Part shown: positions 33,690 to 42,751 of the stretch, piece by piece | Layout of the letters: every line of letters starts with the position of its first letter | Position numbering within the stretch: the stretch's first letter is position 1 | Assembly (NCBI RefSeq): GCF_003626975.1 | Contig: NZ_CP032616.1 | Span: forward strand, 4,812,001-4,876,000 | Source: Pseudomonas sp. DY-1 | Lineage (GTDB): Bacteria; Pseudomonadota; Gammaproteobacteria; Pseudomonadales; Pseudomonadaceae | Direction of reading: 5' to 3' | DNA length: 64,000 nucleotides | Translations under genes and position numbers: made by a program | The notes under the pieces: generated by a model | The model's database searches: none | What the model saw: the letters and a program-made list of their open reading frames with translations, nothing else | Told to the model about the DNA's origin: nothing

Positions 33690-33755
33690 CGCGAATGAAT
33701 TCGCTCCCACAGAAGAAGCCGCACACGCCCTTGTGGGAGCGAATTCATTCGCGAA
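33690..33755. repeat. paired family A repeats
   Basis: CGCGAATGAATTCGCTCCCAC at 33690-33711 in part, and TGTGGGAGCGAATTCATTCG at 33732-33751, inverted relative to each other. They sit between the phosphodiesterase and hupE genes. Confidence 0.65.
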
Positions 33756-33780
33756 AACCCCGGATGGGGTGTCCTTGGAC

Positions 33781-34353
33781 TCAGCTCGCCAGCAACCACA
33801 CGCCGGCACTGGCCGAAACACCACCTGCGATGCGCACCAGTGGTGCGGCGGTACGCGGCAAAGCGCGAACCAGGCCGTAGCCGGCGGCATGCAGGGCGGC
33901 AGTGGCGGCGACGAAACCGGCGGCGTAGCCCCATGGGCTGGACAGGTCCGGCAGTTCGAGGCCGTGGGCGACACCGTGGGCCAGGGCGAACGCCACAGTC
34001 AGACCCACGGCCAGCCACAGCGGCGGGCGCACCGCCAAGGCGACCAAAAGGCCGAGGGCGAGCACCGAGCCGGCGATACCGGTTTCCATCAGCGGCATTT
34101 CCACACCGGCGAAGCCCAGCAGGCCCCCCAGCAGCATGGTGCCGACGAAAGTGAGCGGCAGTGCCCAACGAGCGGGGCCCTGTTGCTGTGCGGCCCAGAG
34201 ACCGACGGCGAGCATGGCCAGCAGGTGATCGAGGCCGGAAATCGGGTGGGCGATGCCCGACATCATGCCGGCGTGGTCATGGCCAGCATGGGCGAAGGCC
34301 ATGGCCGGTGTGAGAAACAGGGCGATGGCGAAGAGCGTCTTGCGCAGGTTCAT
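33781..34353 (-). CDS. ureJ: HupE/UreJ family nickel/metal permease
   Basis: 190-residue inner-membrane protein with a signal peptide (1-21), a His-rich metal-binding start to the mature part (HAGHDHAG) and about six helices. Conserved HPISGLDHLLAM and FALAHGVAHG carry the putative nickel-handling His residues. Members are thought to mediate nickel entry for urease or hydrogenase maturation. It lies 27 bases downstream of ureG in the same direction, so it is probably the last gene of ureE-F-G-J. AAGGAG precedes the ATG. Confidence 0.85.
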   Translation of the reverse strand: MNLRKTLFAIALFLTPAMAFAHAGHDHAGMMSGIAHPISGLDHLLAMLAVGLWAAQQQGPARWALPLTFVGTMLLGGLLGFAGVEMPLMETGIAGSVLALGLLVALAVRPPLWLAVGLTVAFALAHGVAHGLELPDLSSPWGYAAGFVAATAALHAAGYGLVRALPRTAAPLVRIAGGVSASAGVWLLAS

Positions 34354-34380
34354 GGTGAGGCTCCTTTCTCATGTTTAGGT

Positions 34381-34992
34381 TCAGGCGGCCAGCAGGCCCT
34401 GCTTCTCGATGAAGGCGATGATCTCGTCGAGACCCTGGCCGACCTTCTGATTGCTGAACACGAATGGCCGCTCGCCGCGCATCTTGCGGGCGTCGCGGTC
34501 CATCACTTCCAGGGACGCGCCGACCATGGGCGCCAGATCCACCTTGTTGATCACCAGCAGGTCGGACTTGCAGATACCGGGGCCGCCCTTGCGTGGCAGC
34601 TTGTCGCCGGCGGAAACGTCGATCACGTAGATGGTCAGGTCGGAGAGTTCCGGGCTGAAGGTGGCGGAAAGGTTGTCGCCGCCGGACTCCACCAGGATCA
34701 GGTCCAGACCGGGGAAGCGGCGATTGAGCTGCTCCACGGCTTCGAGGTTGATCGAGGCGTCTTCGCGGATCGCGGTGTGCGGGCAGCCTCCGGTCTCGAC
34801 GCCAATGATGCGCTCCGGCGCCAGGGCCTCGTTGCGCACCAGGAACTGGGCGTCTTCCTGGGTGTAGATGTCATTGGTCACCACCGCGAGGTTGTAGCGC
34901 TCGCGCAGCGCACGGCAGAGGGCCAGGGTCAGGGCGGTCTTGCCGGAACCTACCGGGCCGCCGATACCGACGCGCAAGGGTTGGCTGTTCAT
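34381..34992 (-). CDS. ureG: urease accessory GTPase UreG
   Basis: 203-residue SIMIBI GTPase that delivers nickel to apo-urease as part of UreD-UreF-UreG. P-loop [11 protein letters not shown] (about 11-21), metal-binding CPH motif ([13 protein letters not shown]), Mg-site ESGGDNL and base-recognition NKVDLAP. Length is usual. It starts 14 bases after ureF ends, though the urease subunits themselves are encoded some 13 kb away. Confidence 0.96.
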   Translation of the reverse strand: MNSQPLRVGIGGPVGSGKTALTLALCRALRERYNLAVVTNDIYTQEDAQFLVRNEALAPERIIGVETGGCPHTAIREDASINLEAVEQLNRRFPGLDLILVESGGDNLSATFSPELSDLTIYVIDVSAGDKLPRKGGPGICKSDLLVINKVDLAPMVGASLEVMDRDARKMRGERPFVFSNQKVGQGLDEIIAFIEKQGLLAA

Positions 34993-35006
34993 ATGCTGTG
35001 CATCTC

Positions 35007-35681
35007 CTAGGAACGGAACAGACGGCTGTATTGACGCTCATGCGCCATGCTCGCCAAGGACAGGCCGAAGGCGGCGCTGCCCCAGCGGGTCGGGGGGATT
35101 TCACTGGCTTCGCGCTGCGCCTGCTCCAGGCAGGGCAGCAGGGCGGAGGTCAGGCGCTGGGCGGCCTGCTGGCCCAGCGGCAGGGTCTTCATCAGCACCG
35201 CCAGCTGGTTTTCCAGCCAGCCCCAGAGCCAGGCGGCCAGGGCGTCCGGCGGCGCGATGGACCAGGCGCGGGCGGCCAGGGCCCAGGCCACGGCCAGGCC
35301 GGGTTCTTCCAGCTCGCCGAGCAGATGGCGCGCGGCGTCGTCCTGCTCGGGGAGGTCATGCAGGAGTTGCTGCAGGGAATAACCCATTTGCCGGCTTTCC
35401 AACTGCAGTTCGCGGGTTTCGCGGCTGGCGCGATGACGCTCGGCGAGGCGCTTCAGCTCGATCCAGTCTTCGCGTGCTGCTGCATCGCAGTGGGCCAGCA
35501 ACAAGGGCGCCTCGAAGCGCGCAAGGTTGAGTAGCAGCTGATCCCTGATCCAGCGCGCGGCGCTATCCGGGTCATGCACCTGGCCCGAGTCCACGGCCAG
35601 CTCTAGCCCCTGGGAATAGCTGTAGCCGCCAATGGGCAGCTGCGGACTGGCGAGGCGGAGCAATTGCCAGGCGTTGTTCAC
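35007..35681 (-). CDS. ureF: urease accessory protein UreF
   Basis: 224-residue all-helical protein that bridges UreD and UreG and gates GTP hydrolysis. Typical sequence: [20 protein letters not shown] at the N-terminus and a conserved C-terminal [14 protein letters not shown]. The start is a GTG overlapping the ureE stop by 4 bases (GTGA); a longer frame upstream overlaps ureE extensively and is not credible. Confidence 0.94.
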   Translation of the reverse strand: MNNAWQLLRLASPQLPIGGYSYSQGLELAVDSGQVHDPDSAARWIRDQLLLNLARFEAPLLLAHCDAAAREDWIELKRLAERHRASRETRELQLESRQMGYSLQQLLHDLPEQDDAARHLLGELEEPGLAVAWALAARAWSIAPPDALAAWLWGWLENQLAVLMKTLPLGQQAAQRLTSALLPCLEQAQREASEIPPTRWGSAAFGLSLASMAHERQYSRLFRS

Positions 35682-36178
35682 TTGCGCACACCGAACTGAT
35701 GCAGGCGTGGTGCGTAGCTGAAATCGGCTTCGAGCTGATGAGAATGGTGATGGCCACCGCCATAGGCGCCGTGCTCGGGCTGGAAGCCCGCTTCGATGTT
35801 TTCCACCGTGGCGCCCAGTTGTTCGAGCATCGCCTTCAGCACGTAATCGTCCAGCAGGCGCAGCCAGCCATCGCCGATCTCCAGGGCGACGTGGCGGTTG
35901 CCAAGGTGGTAGGCAGCGCGGGTCAATTCGAAGGCGCTGACGCAGGTGACATGGAGCAGGGCTTCGGGGCGGGCGCTGATGCGCACCACTCGGCCGTCCT
36001 GGCTGCGCAGGCAATCGCCGTCGCGCAGGGGCGGCTGGCCGCGTTCGAGGAACAGGCCGACGTCTTCGCCCTTCACCGTGAAGCAGCGCAGACGGCTCTT
36101 GCTGCGCCCTTCATAGGTCAGCAACAGCTCTTCGTCCCAGCTCGATTGGGCTTCTATTCGTTCGTGGATGACCAGCAT
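35678..36178 (-). CDS. ureE: urease accessory protein UreE
   Basis: 166-residue nickel metallochaperone. It has an N-terminal peptide-binding domain and a C-terminal metal domain with the conserved GNRHVALE His, and ends in a His-bearing tail (YGGGHHHSHQLE) shorter than the His-rich tail of Klebsiella UreE. First gene of ureE-F-G-J. The 170-bp gap to desT holds no clear signal. Confidence 0.95.
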   Translation of the reverse strand: MLVIHERIEAQSSWDEELLLTYEGRSKSRLRCFTVKGEDVGLFLERGQPPLRDGDCLRSQDGRVVRISARPEALLHVTCVSAFELTRAAYHLGNRHVALEIGDGWLRLLDDYVLKAMLEQLGATVENIEAGFQPEHGAYGGGHHHSHQLEADFSYAPRLHQFGVRK

Positions 36179-36348
36179 CGGGTGAATCCGGCAGTGTGCA
36201 ATGCCGGGTGCAGAGCAAGGCCCTTGCCAAGATGGCCGGGCGCCCGCTCACAGGGGCTTTGGCGAAGCCGTGCCTGCCTGTGGGGCGTGATGATGGTCCG
36301 TGATGGTGCGAGCTGCACCCAGGTGGTGCGGCGGTATTGGCGGAACGG

Positions 36349-36984
36349 TCAGCTTTTTGGCTTGCCGGGGCCGAGCCAGTGTTTGCCACCGATCATGATG
36401 AAGCGCAGCTGCTGGGTGATCTTGGCGGCAGGCAGGAGGTGCGGCGGCAGATTGTCCGCCGGCGGGTCGATCAGTTCCGGAAGGGTGGCGAATACCGTTT
36501 TCACCACCAGGTCGGCTACCAGGTCCAGGCAGTCGTCATCCAGGTGCGGCATGCGGTTGATCAACTTGAGGTCCGCAGCCAGATCATCGGTGATGCGTTG
36601 GCGCAGTGCGCCGATGGCCTGGCGTACGGCATGCGAGCCGCCGTATTGCTCGCGGGCGAGGAAGAGAAACTGGCCGCGATTGGCGGCAACTGCATCCAGG
36701 AAGATGCGCACCGAGGCTTCGATGATGCCGCCCAGCTCGAACTCGTTCTGGCGCACCATTCGGATCGTTGCGCGAAAGGTCTCGCCGACTTCCTCGACCA
36801 GGGCCAGGCCGAGTTCGTCCATATCGTTGAAATGGCGATAGAAGCCGGTGGGCACGATGCCGGCGTTGCGCGCCACTTCCCGCAGGCTCAGGCCGCCGAA
36901 GCCGCGTCCGCTGTCCATCAGGAGGCGCGCGGCGTCCATCAGGGCGTGGCGGGTCTGCTGCTTCTGTTCCGAGCGTTGAGTCAT
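36349..36984 (-). CDS. desT: TetR family repressor DesT
   Basis: 211-residue TetR-family regulator. The N-terminal HTH is at about 30-50 (LSLREVARNAGIVPTGFYRH), with a ligand-binding helical domain after it (FFRATIRM-like region and FLFLAREQYGG). In P. aeruginosa DesT senses the saturated/unsaturated acyl-CoA ratio and represses the divergent desaturase operon. The gene order here, with the ferredoxin reductase and desB divergent, is the same, and two matching inverted repeats lie in the 140-bp gap between them. Confidence 0.92.
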   Translation of the reverse strand: MTQRSEQKQQTRHALMDAARLLMDSGRGFGGLSLREVARNAGIVPTGFYRHFNDMDELGLALVEEVGETFRATIRMVRQNEFELGGIIEASVRIFLDAVAANRGQFLFLAREQYGGSHAVRQAIGALRQRITDDLAADLKLINRMPHLDDDCLDLVADLVVKTVFATLPELIDPPADNLPPHLLPAAKITQQLRFIMIGGKHWLGPGKPKS

Positions 36985-37053
36985 GGGGCGCGGCCGTTGG
37001 CGAATGTGCGGCGCACTCTAGCAAAAGCGCTTTGGGGGCGTCGAACCCGCTTC

Positions 37054-37071
37054 AGTGAACATGTGTTGACT
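37054..37071. promoter_or_regulatory. predicted DesT operator 1
   Basis: AGTGAAC-ATGT-GTTGACT, a 7-4-7 inverted repeat with one mismatch. Its centre is about 63 bases upstream of the reductase start and 78 bases upstream of desT. The half-sites agree with the DesT/FabR-type palindrome as I recall it. Confidence 0.7.
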
Positions 37072-37095
37072 GTAATTCGTCTCTTCATGCAGCCT

Positions 37096-37113
37096 AGTGC
37101 ACAACTGTTCACT
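37096..37113. promoter_or_regulatory. predicted DesT operator 2
   Basis: AGTGCAC-AACT-GTTCACT, the same 7-4-7 geometry with one mismatch. It ends 11 bases before the reductase start codon and is centred 42 bases, four helical turns, from operator 1, so two dimers would sit on the same DNA face. Confidence 0.65.
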
Positions 37114-37124
37114 AGAGTCTGTCC

Positions 37125-38235
37125 ATGCCCCTTTTGTCCCTATCCCTGGCGCGCCGTTTCGGCCCTGCGCTCTGGCCTCTGCGTGCGCTGGTCGCCGGAG
37201 GGTGGTTGCAGGAGTCCGAACTGGATTGCCTGCTGCGCCGCGCTCATCCGGTCCTGCGACTGAACCGGGTGTTCGCCCGCGTCGAGTCCCGTCGCTGGGT
37301 GGCCGACGACATGCTCGCCCTCGGCCTGCGCACCAATGGCAATGCGCACGGCTGGCGACCCGGCCAGCATGTGCGGCTTTACCAGGAGCTGGATGGCGTA
37401 CGTCATGGACGCAGCTATAGCCTGCTGGCGGCGGAGGTGGACGGACGCATCGAACTGGCGGTGAAACGCCAACCGGGTGGACGCCTTTCCAACGGGTTGC
37501 TGGATCGGCTGGAGGTGGGCCACGTGCTGGAGCTGGAACCGGCCCAGGGTGAACTGGCTTGGCCGAGCGACGCGGCTTCCGTATTGCTACTGGCCGCCGG
37601 CTCGGGCATCACCCCCTTGCTCGGCCTGCTGCGCCAGGCGCTGGCCCGTGGCTTCAGTGCGCCGGTGACACTGTTGCACTACGTGCGTCGGCGCAGTCAG
37701 CGCGCCTTCAGCGAAGAACTGCAGGCACTGATGCGGCGCCATCCCAACCTTCAGGTGCGCTGGGCTATCAGCGGCGAGGCACCCTCCACCCTTGGCCGAT
37801 GAGCTGATGGGGCGCTTCCGGGCGGATCATCTGGCCGGGTGGCCGGCCCACAGCCTGCTGGCTTGCGGGCCGCATGGTTTCGTGGCGGGCGTTCGCGACT
37901 GGTGGCAGGCATTGCCCCGCGACGGCAGCCTGCAACTGGAGGCCTTCACGCCTCCGGCGCCCGCGGTCGGGATTGGCACAGCAGTGCGCCTGCGTTTTGC
38001 CCGGTCGCATCGGGAGTTGCCCGGCAGCAGCGCCGTCAATCTGCTGGAACAGGCCGAATCCCACGGTTTGCGCCCGCCCCATGGCTGCCGCCAGGGCATC
38101 TGCGCGGGATGCACCTGCCAGCTGCTGGCCGGCAGCGTGCGAGACCTGCGCACCGGCGCTGTGACAGCCGGGCCGGGTCTGCCGATCCGCCTCTGCGTCA
38201 GCGCGCCGGTGGGCGATGTGGAATTGGAACTCTAG
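37125..38235 (+). pseudogene. ferredoxin reductase partner of DesB, one-base frameshift
   Basis: Electron-transfer partner of the DesB desaturase (PA4889-type). Reading order: FAD domain (about 50-130, with GRSYSLLAAE), NAD domain (LLLAAGSGITPLLGLL), and a C-terminal [2Fe-2S] domain with HGCRQGICAGCTC plus a distal Cys (RLCVSAP). The frame shifts at a CCC run (37789-37791): frame one ends at a TGA at 37800-37802 after 225 codons, while the second frame continues with LADELMGRFRADHL to 38235. Removing one C restores a continuous protein of about 370 residues, the usual length. The first part lacks the NAD ribose loop end and the iron-sulfur domain, so it would be inactive. It could be a real mutation or a sequencing error. 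Confidence 0.85.
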
Positions 38236-38243
38236 GACTTGTG

Positions 38244-39305
38244 ATGCGAAGCGACCGCGAACTTACCCCTGCCGAGCTGGATGCCTTCGGCGTTGAGCTG
38301 GACGACTTGCGCCAGCGCACCCTGGACGACCTGGGCGAAGCCGATGCCCGCTACATTCGCCGCATCCGTGCGGCTGTGCGTTTCTGCTGCTGGAGCGGGC
38401 GCGTCTTGCTGCTGCTCGGTTGGTTCCCACCCAGCTGGCTGCTGGGCGTGGCCCTGCTCGGGCTGGGCAAGATCCTCGAAAACATGGAGCTTGGTCATAA
38501 CGTCATGCATGGCCAGTACGACTGGATGAACGACCCGGAGCTGCGCGGCACCCGCTATGAATGGGATATCGCCGGGCCTTCCGACTTCTGGCGACATACC
38601 CATAATCACATCCACCACAGCTACACCAACGTGCTCGGCATGGATGATGACGTGGGCTATGGCGTGGTGCGGCTGTTTCCCGAGCAGCGCTGGAAGCCCT
38701 TCTACCGCTGGCAACCATTGTGGGTGGCGTTGCAGGCTGTGCTGTTCCAGTACTCGGTAGCCGTGCAGCACCTGCGCCTGGATCAGTACGTCAAGGGCCG
38801 TATGAGCGCCGATGAATTGCGCCCGCTACTGCGCCAGTTCAATGCCAAGGTACTGCGCCAATCGGTGAAGGATTACCTGGCTTTTCCGCTCCTGGCGTTG
38901 CTGGTGGGAGGGAGCGTGACGGCGGTGCTCGTGGGGAATCTACTGGCCAACCTGATCCGCAACCTGTGGACTTTTACCGTGATTTTCTGCGGCCACTTCA
39001 CTGAGCGCGCGGCGGTCTTCCCCGCCGACGTGCTGGAAGGGGAAAGTCGTGGTCACTGGTACCTGCGCCAACTGCGCGGCTCCAGCAATCTGGAAGGTGG
39101 CCCGTTGTTCCATATCCTCACCGGCAACCTCAGTCACCAGATCGAACACCATCTGTTCCCCGACCTGCCGGCGCGGCGTTATTCCGAGATGGCCAAGCAG
39201 GTGCGGGAGATCGCCCGGCGATATGGGCAGGATTACAACAGCGGTCGTTTGTCGGTGCAGTTCGGCAGCGTGATGAAGCGCATCTGGAAGTACCGGTTGG
39301 CCTGA
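38244..39305 (+). CDS. desB: acyl-CoA delta-9 fatty acid desaturase DesB
   Basis: 353-residue membrane di-iron desaturase that inserts a cis-9 double bond in saturated acyl-CoA. The three histidine boxes are intact: HNVMH (85-89), HTHNHIHH (118-125) and HQIEHH (298-303). There are about four transmembrane helices between them. It begins 8 bases after the reductase stop, so the two form an operon controlled by DesT. If the reductase frameshift is real, DesB would need electrons from another reductase. Confidence 0.94.
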   Translation: MRSDRELTPAELDAFGVELDDLRQRTLDDLGEADARYIRRIRAAVRFCCWSGRVLLLLGWFPPSWLLGVALLGLGKILENMELGHNVMHGQYDWMNDPELRGTRYEWDIAGPSDFWRHTHNHIHHSYTNVLGMDDDVGYGVVRLFPEQRWKPFYRWQPLWVALQAVLFQYSVAVQHLRLDQYVKGRMSADELRPLLRQFNAKVLRQSVKDYLAFPLLALLVGGSVTAVLVGNLLANLIRNLWTFTVIFCGHFTERAAVFPADVLEGESRGHWYLRQLRGSSNLEGGPLFHILTGNLSHQIEHHLFPDLPARRYSEMAKQVREIARRYGQDYNSGRLSVQFGSVMKRIWKYRLA

Positions 39306-39327
39306 GTTCGCAAGTGAACACGTGCTT

Positions 39328-39486
39328 GTGGGTTGGGTCGGGCGGCGCTCCGCCGAGGAACGAAGCCAAACGGCAGGCGCTTCCCTCTCCCTCTGGGAGA
39401 AGGGTTGGGAGTGAGGAACGGTTGTGGCCGCTCTGGCGCCCAAGGGCGAACCTGCGGTCCGCTTGGCGAATGAACTCGCCCCTACA
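39328..39486. repeat. cluster of family C, B and A repeats
   Basis: All three intergenic repeat families occur in tandem after desB: family C at 39328-39376 (GTGGGTTGGGTCGGGCGGCG), family B at 39381-39417 (TTCCCTCTCCCTCTGGGAGA), and family A at 39439-39486 (GGCGAATGAACTCGCCCCTAC in part). No gene is present. Confidence 0.6.
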
Positions 39487-39509
39487 GATTGCGGATATCC
39501 ACAAACAAC

Positions 39510-39532
39510 AAGCCCGGCATCCGCCGGGCTTT
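39510..39532 (-). terminator. terminator of the small AEGG-repeat gene
   Basis: Stem AAGCCCGGC/GCCGGGCTT with a 4-nt loop, followed on the minus strand by GTTGTTTG. It lies 23 bases after the small gene's stop and close to the desB end. Confidence 0.7.
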
Positions 39533-39554
39533 GAGGGTTTACCGCGTACTGCGA

Positions 39555-39809
39555 TCAACTGATGCGCTGGGCTTGTGGCAGGCGATCGGCGCCACCTTCG
39601 GCAACGCGCAGGGCATTGGTGCGATCAGAGCCACCCTCAGCCACGCGGTCCAGGACCATGAAGCCGCCTTCCACTGCAACCGGCTCGATGACCTGGATGC
39701 TGGAACCTTCCTTCGATTCACCCAGTACTGGCTGGAAAGCGGCCGGCAGGGCGAAAGCGCTGGTGCTCAGGGCGGCGATGAACAGGGCGGCGAAGGCTTG
39801 GGTTTTCAT
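39555..39809 (-). CDS. small exported protein with AEGG-DR repeats
   Basis: 84-residue protein with a signal peptide (1-20, cleavage after AFA). The mature part ends with two near-repeats, DRVAEGGSDRTNALRVAEGG and ADRLPQAQR, i.e. VAEGGxDR units spaced 15 residues. GAGGAG precedes the ATG by 9 bases. Such short VAEGGxDR proteins occur in Pseudomonas; I know of no assigned function. Probably periplasmic. It has its own terminator. Confidence 0.75.
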   Translation of the reverse strand: MKTQAFAALFIAALSTSAFALPAAFQPVLGESKEGSSIQVIEPVAVEGGFMVLDRVAEGGSDRTNALRVAEGGADRLPQAQRIS

Positions 39810-40093
39810 GATCGTGGGCTCCTCGAAGGGGGCTGGAAGCGGGGTACGGAGCCAATTCTACGGACGGGGATTCGATTAAAAAGTGATCACTCTAGATAGG
39901 GAACATCAACGCCGTTAATGTTCTGTGGAGCCTTTTATAATCAATGCCTTGCGCCAACTTGCAGGCAAGTGGGCGGAATAGGCGGCAATAGAAGCGATGC
40001 GTTCGATGGAGCATCTCGGCACATTCGCAGGTCGATAAGGCATGGAGATCACGTGGCCCGCGAGCGGCTGCCGTGAGCAACGGGGAGAAGTGC

Positions 40094-42142
40094 ATGACGC
40101 GAGGTCTTCGCATCCTGGCCAGGACGGTCCTGGCATTGGCGCTGCTGCTGGCGGCCTTGCTGGTGCTGGTTGCCACCTTCGACTGGAACCGCATCAAACC
40201 GGCACTCAACCAGCGTGTATCCGCCGAGCTGGGGCGGGAGTTCGCCATCGAAGGCGATCTCAGCGTCATCTGGCAGCGCGAGGAAGGTGAGGGGGGCTGG
40301 CGTGCCCTGTTGCCCTGGCCGCATTTCGTGGCCGAGAAGCTGCACCTGGGGAATCCCGAATGGGCCAAGGGGGGCGACTTCGTCACGCTGGAACGGGTGG
40401 AGTTCCGTGTCGCGCCGCTGCCGCTGCTCTGGCAGCAGCTGAGCATCCCGCGCATCGATCTGGGTAGCCCCAAGGCCAGCGTCCGGCGCCTGTCGGATGG
40501 CCGTAATAACTGGACCTTCGAGCTGCCGGAAAAGCCGCAGGACGGACAGCAGCAGGGCTCCAGCTGGAGCCTGGATATCGGCACCATTGGCTTCGACAAG
40601 GGCCAGGTCAAGGTGGATGACGCCCAGACCGGCACCCGGCTCGACATTCTCATCGATCCACTGGGCAAGCCCATTCCGTTCAGTGAGCTGCTGCCGGCCA
40701 AGGGAGCCCGGCCGGCGGCGACCACCGCTCAGGACTACGCCTTCGGCTGGCAGGCGAAGGGCAGTTACAAGAGTCAGCCGCTGGATGGCAAGGGCAAGGC
40801 GGGTGGCTTGCTGGCGTTGCAGAATGCCGACCTGCCATTCCCGCTGCAGGCTGAAATCAAGGCCGGCGACACTCGCATCGCCTTGCTGGGAACCTTGACT
40901 GACCCGCGCGAGCTCGGCGCCCTCGACCTGCGTCTGCAGCTTTCCGGCAAGAGCCTCGCCCAGCTCTATCCGCTGACGGGCGTCACGCTGCCGGAAACTC
41001 CGGCTTACTCCACCGACGGCCGGCTGGTGGCCCAACTGCAAGAACCCGGTGGGGCGAAGTTCCACTACCAGGGGTTCAACGGTCGCATTGGCGGTAGCGA
41101 TATCCATGGCGATCTCACGTATGTCGCCAGCCAGCCCCGGCCCAAGCTCTCCGGCACCCTGACTTCGGAACAGCTACGCTTCGCCGATCTCGGCCCACTG
41201 ATCGGCGCTGATTCACGGGCGGGTCAGCAGGCGCGTGGCGTCACTACGCGGCAGCCGACGGACAAGGTGCTGCCGGTGGAGGAATTCCGCACCGAACGCT
41301 GGCGGGCAATGGATGCCGATGTGAATTTCACCGGCAAGCGCATCCAGCACAGCGAGAAGCTGCCCTTCACCGACCTCTCCACCCATGTGCTGCTCGATGA
41401 CGGCCTGCTCAGCCTTGCACCTCTGCGCTTTGGCGTAGCTGGTGGCGACCTGGATTCCACGATCCGTCTCGACGGGCGACGCATGCCACTGACTGGCAGG
41501 GCGCAGATCAAGGCGCGGCACTTCAAGCTCAAGGCGCTGTTCCCCAATGTCCAGGCTATGCGCAACAGCCTGGGCGAACTGAACGGCACGGCGGACCTTT
41601 CCGGCACCGGAAACTCGGTGGCAGCGCTGCTGGGCACGGCCAATGGCGATGTGCAGATGCTGGTCAACGACGGCACCATCAGCCGCAACCTGATGGAGAT
41701 CGCCGGGCTCAATATGGGCAATTACCTGGTGGGGCGGCTGTTCGGCGACGAGGAAGTGAAGATCAATTGCGCGGCGGCAGACCTGGGCCTGAAGGACGGC
41801 CTGATGACCCCGCGCCTGTTCGTCTTCGACACCGAGAATGCACTGGTGCGGATCGACGGCAATGCCAACTTCCGCAACGAGCGCCTGGACCTCAGCGTCA
41901 ATCCGGATTCCAAGGGCATGCGGGTATTCTCGCTGCGTTCGCCACTCTACGTGCGCGGCACCTTCAAGAATCCCCAGGCCGGGGTGCAGACAGTGCCGTT
42001 GGTGGTGCGCGGGGCGGGCATGCTGGCGTTGGGTGTGGCGGTAGCGCCGGCAGCTGCCTTGCTGGCGCTGGTGGCGCCGGCGGCCGGAGGCGGCGAGGGT
42101 AATGCGTGCCAGCCCCTGTTGCAGCAGATGCACAAGCGTTAG
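40094..42142 (+). CDS. AsmA family protein
   Basis: 682-residue envelope protein of the AsmA/TamB-like superfamily. One N-terminal transmembrane helix (about 8-28) is followed by a long periplasmic region rich in beta strands, with the N-terminal AsmA motif FDWNRIKPALNQRVSAELGR and a C-terminal SVNPDSKGMRVFSLRSPLYV. Family members are thought to aid phospholipid or outer-membrane protein transport. GGGGAGAAG precedes the ATG. It is a single transcription unit convergent with the osmE-like genes. Confidence 0.88.
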   Translation: MTRGLRILARTVLALALLLAALLVLVATFDWNRIKPALNQRVSAELGREFAIEGDLSVIWQREEGEGGWRALLPWPHFVAEKLHLGNPEWAKGGDFVTLERVEFRVAPLPLLWQQLSIPRIDLGSPKASVRRLSDGRNNWTFELPEKPQDGQQQGSSWSLDIGTIGFDKGQVKVDDAQTGTRLDILIDPLGKPIPFSELLPAKGARPAATTAQDYAFGWQAKGSYKSQPLDGKGKAGGLLALQNADLPFPLQAEIKAGDTRIALLGTLTDPRELGALDLRLQLSGKSLAQLYPLTGVTLPETPAYSTDGRLVAQLQEPGGAKFHYQGFNGRIGGSDIHGDLTYVASQPRPKLSGTLTSEQLRFADLGPLIGADSRAGQQARGVTTRQPTDKVLPVEEFRTERWRAMDADVNFTGKRIQHSEKLPFTDLSTHVLLDDGLLSLAPLRFGVAGGDLDSTIRLDGRRMPLTGRAQIKARHFKLKALFPNVQAMRNSLGELNGTADLSGTGNSVAALLGTANGDVQMLVNDGTISRNLMEIAGLNMGNYLVGRLFGDEEVKINCAAADLGLKDGLMTPRLFVFDTENALVRIDGNANFRNERLDLSVNPDSKGMRVFSLRSPLYVRGTFKNPQAGVQTVPLVVRGAGMLALGVAVAPAAALLALVAPAAGGGEGNACQPLLQQMHKR

Positions 42143-42188
42143 GCGGACGCTTTACCGAGGACTCGCTGATGCGTTTGCCGGGCCGGCC

Positions 42189-42530
42189 TCAAAGCTGATC
42201 GCGCTCCGCCTGCTCACGCTGGCCGCAGGTCATGAAGCCCTTGTGACGTACGCGGCCGGTGCTGTCGAAGCTGATGTGATAGGGCTGTTGGTGCCCTTCT
42301 TCATTGAGGATGTAGTTGTTGCAGGAACCCGGGTGCACGCTGCGCTGGACGACTGAAGAGGGACGCCCACCGATGATCAGCACCTGCTGCCGGCTCATTC
42401 CGGGTTCGACTTCCTCCACCAGAGGCTGGTTGCGGAAGGTGAGATAGTCGGTGGGGTTTTCGATCTTGCTGGCGCAGCCCGCCATCGATGCCAGGGCACA
42501 AGCCATGACAAGCGCTTGCTTGTACATCAT
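42189..42530 (-). CDS. osmE: OsmE-like lipoprotein, copy 1
   Basis: 113-residue outer-membrane lipoprotein of the SmpA/OmlA-like OsmE family. Lipobox MAGC (Cys19), followed by the VEPGMSRQQVLIIGGRPSS repeat-fold core and a GSCNNYILN segment, with a C-terminal FMTCGQREQ. In E. coli osmE is osmotically induced. It is clearly paralogous to the next gene at 42752, sharing the ENPTDY, QPLV and YILN blocks. Two start codons are adjacent (MM); GAGGA precedes them. Confidence 0.88.
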   Translation of the reverse strand: MMYKQALVMACALASMAGCASKIENPTDYLTFRNQPLVEEVEPGMSRQQVLIIGGRPSSVVQRSVHPGSCNNYILNEEGHQQPYHISFDSTGRVRHKGFMTCGQREQAERDQL

Positions 42531-42670
42531 GGGTCCTCATGGGTTAACGCTGTTGAAACACAGCGCTTGGATCATCGGAAACTGGGGAGAGTTCGCCCGA
42601 GTTCGCCGGTAGGCGAAGCAGGCGATGGACGGCATTGCGCCAGCAGCTGGCGAAATGCCTGGAGGAGGGA

Positions 42671-42699
42671 CTGAAAGCCCCGGCGGGCGAGGCTTTCAG
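42671..42699. other. hairpin between the osmE copies
   Basis: Stem CTGAAAGCC/GGCTTTCAG with an 11-nt GC-rich loop, about 53 bases downstream of the second osmE copy. There is no T-run, so it may be a weak terminator or 3' stabiliser. Confidence 0.45.
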
Positions 42700-42751
42700 G
42701 AGATCTGATGGCGAATTGCCCGATGCCACCGTTCGGTAGCGATAAGGCCGA

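Noticed and set aside
37789-37802. Programmed ribosomal frameshifting in the reductase
   Set aside because: The CCC run lacks a typical slippery heptamer or a downstream structure I can see; an indel or sequencing error is simpler.
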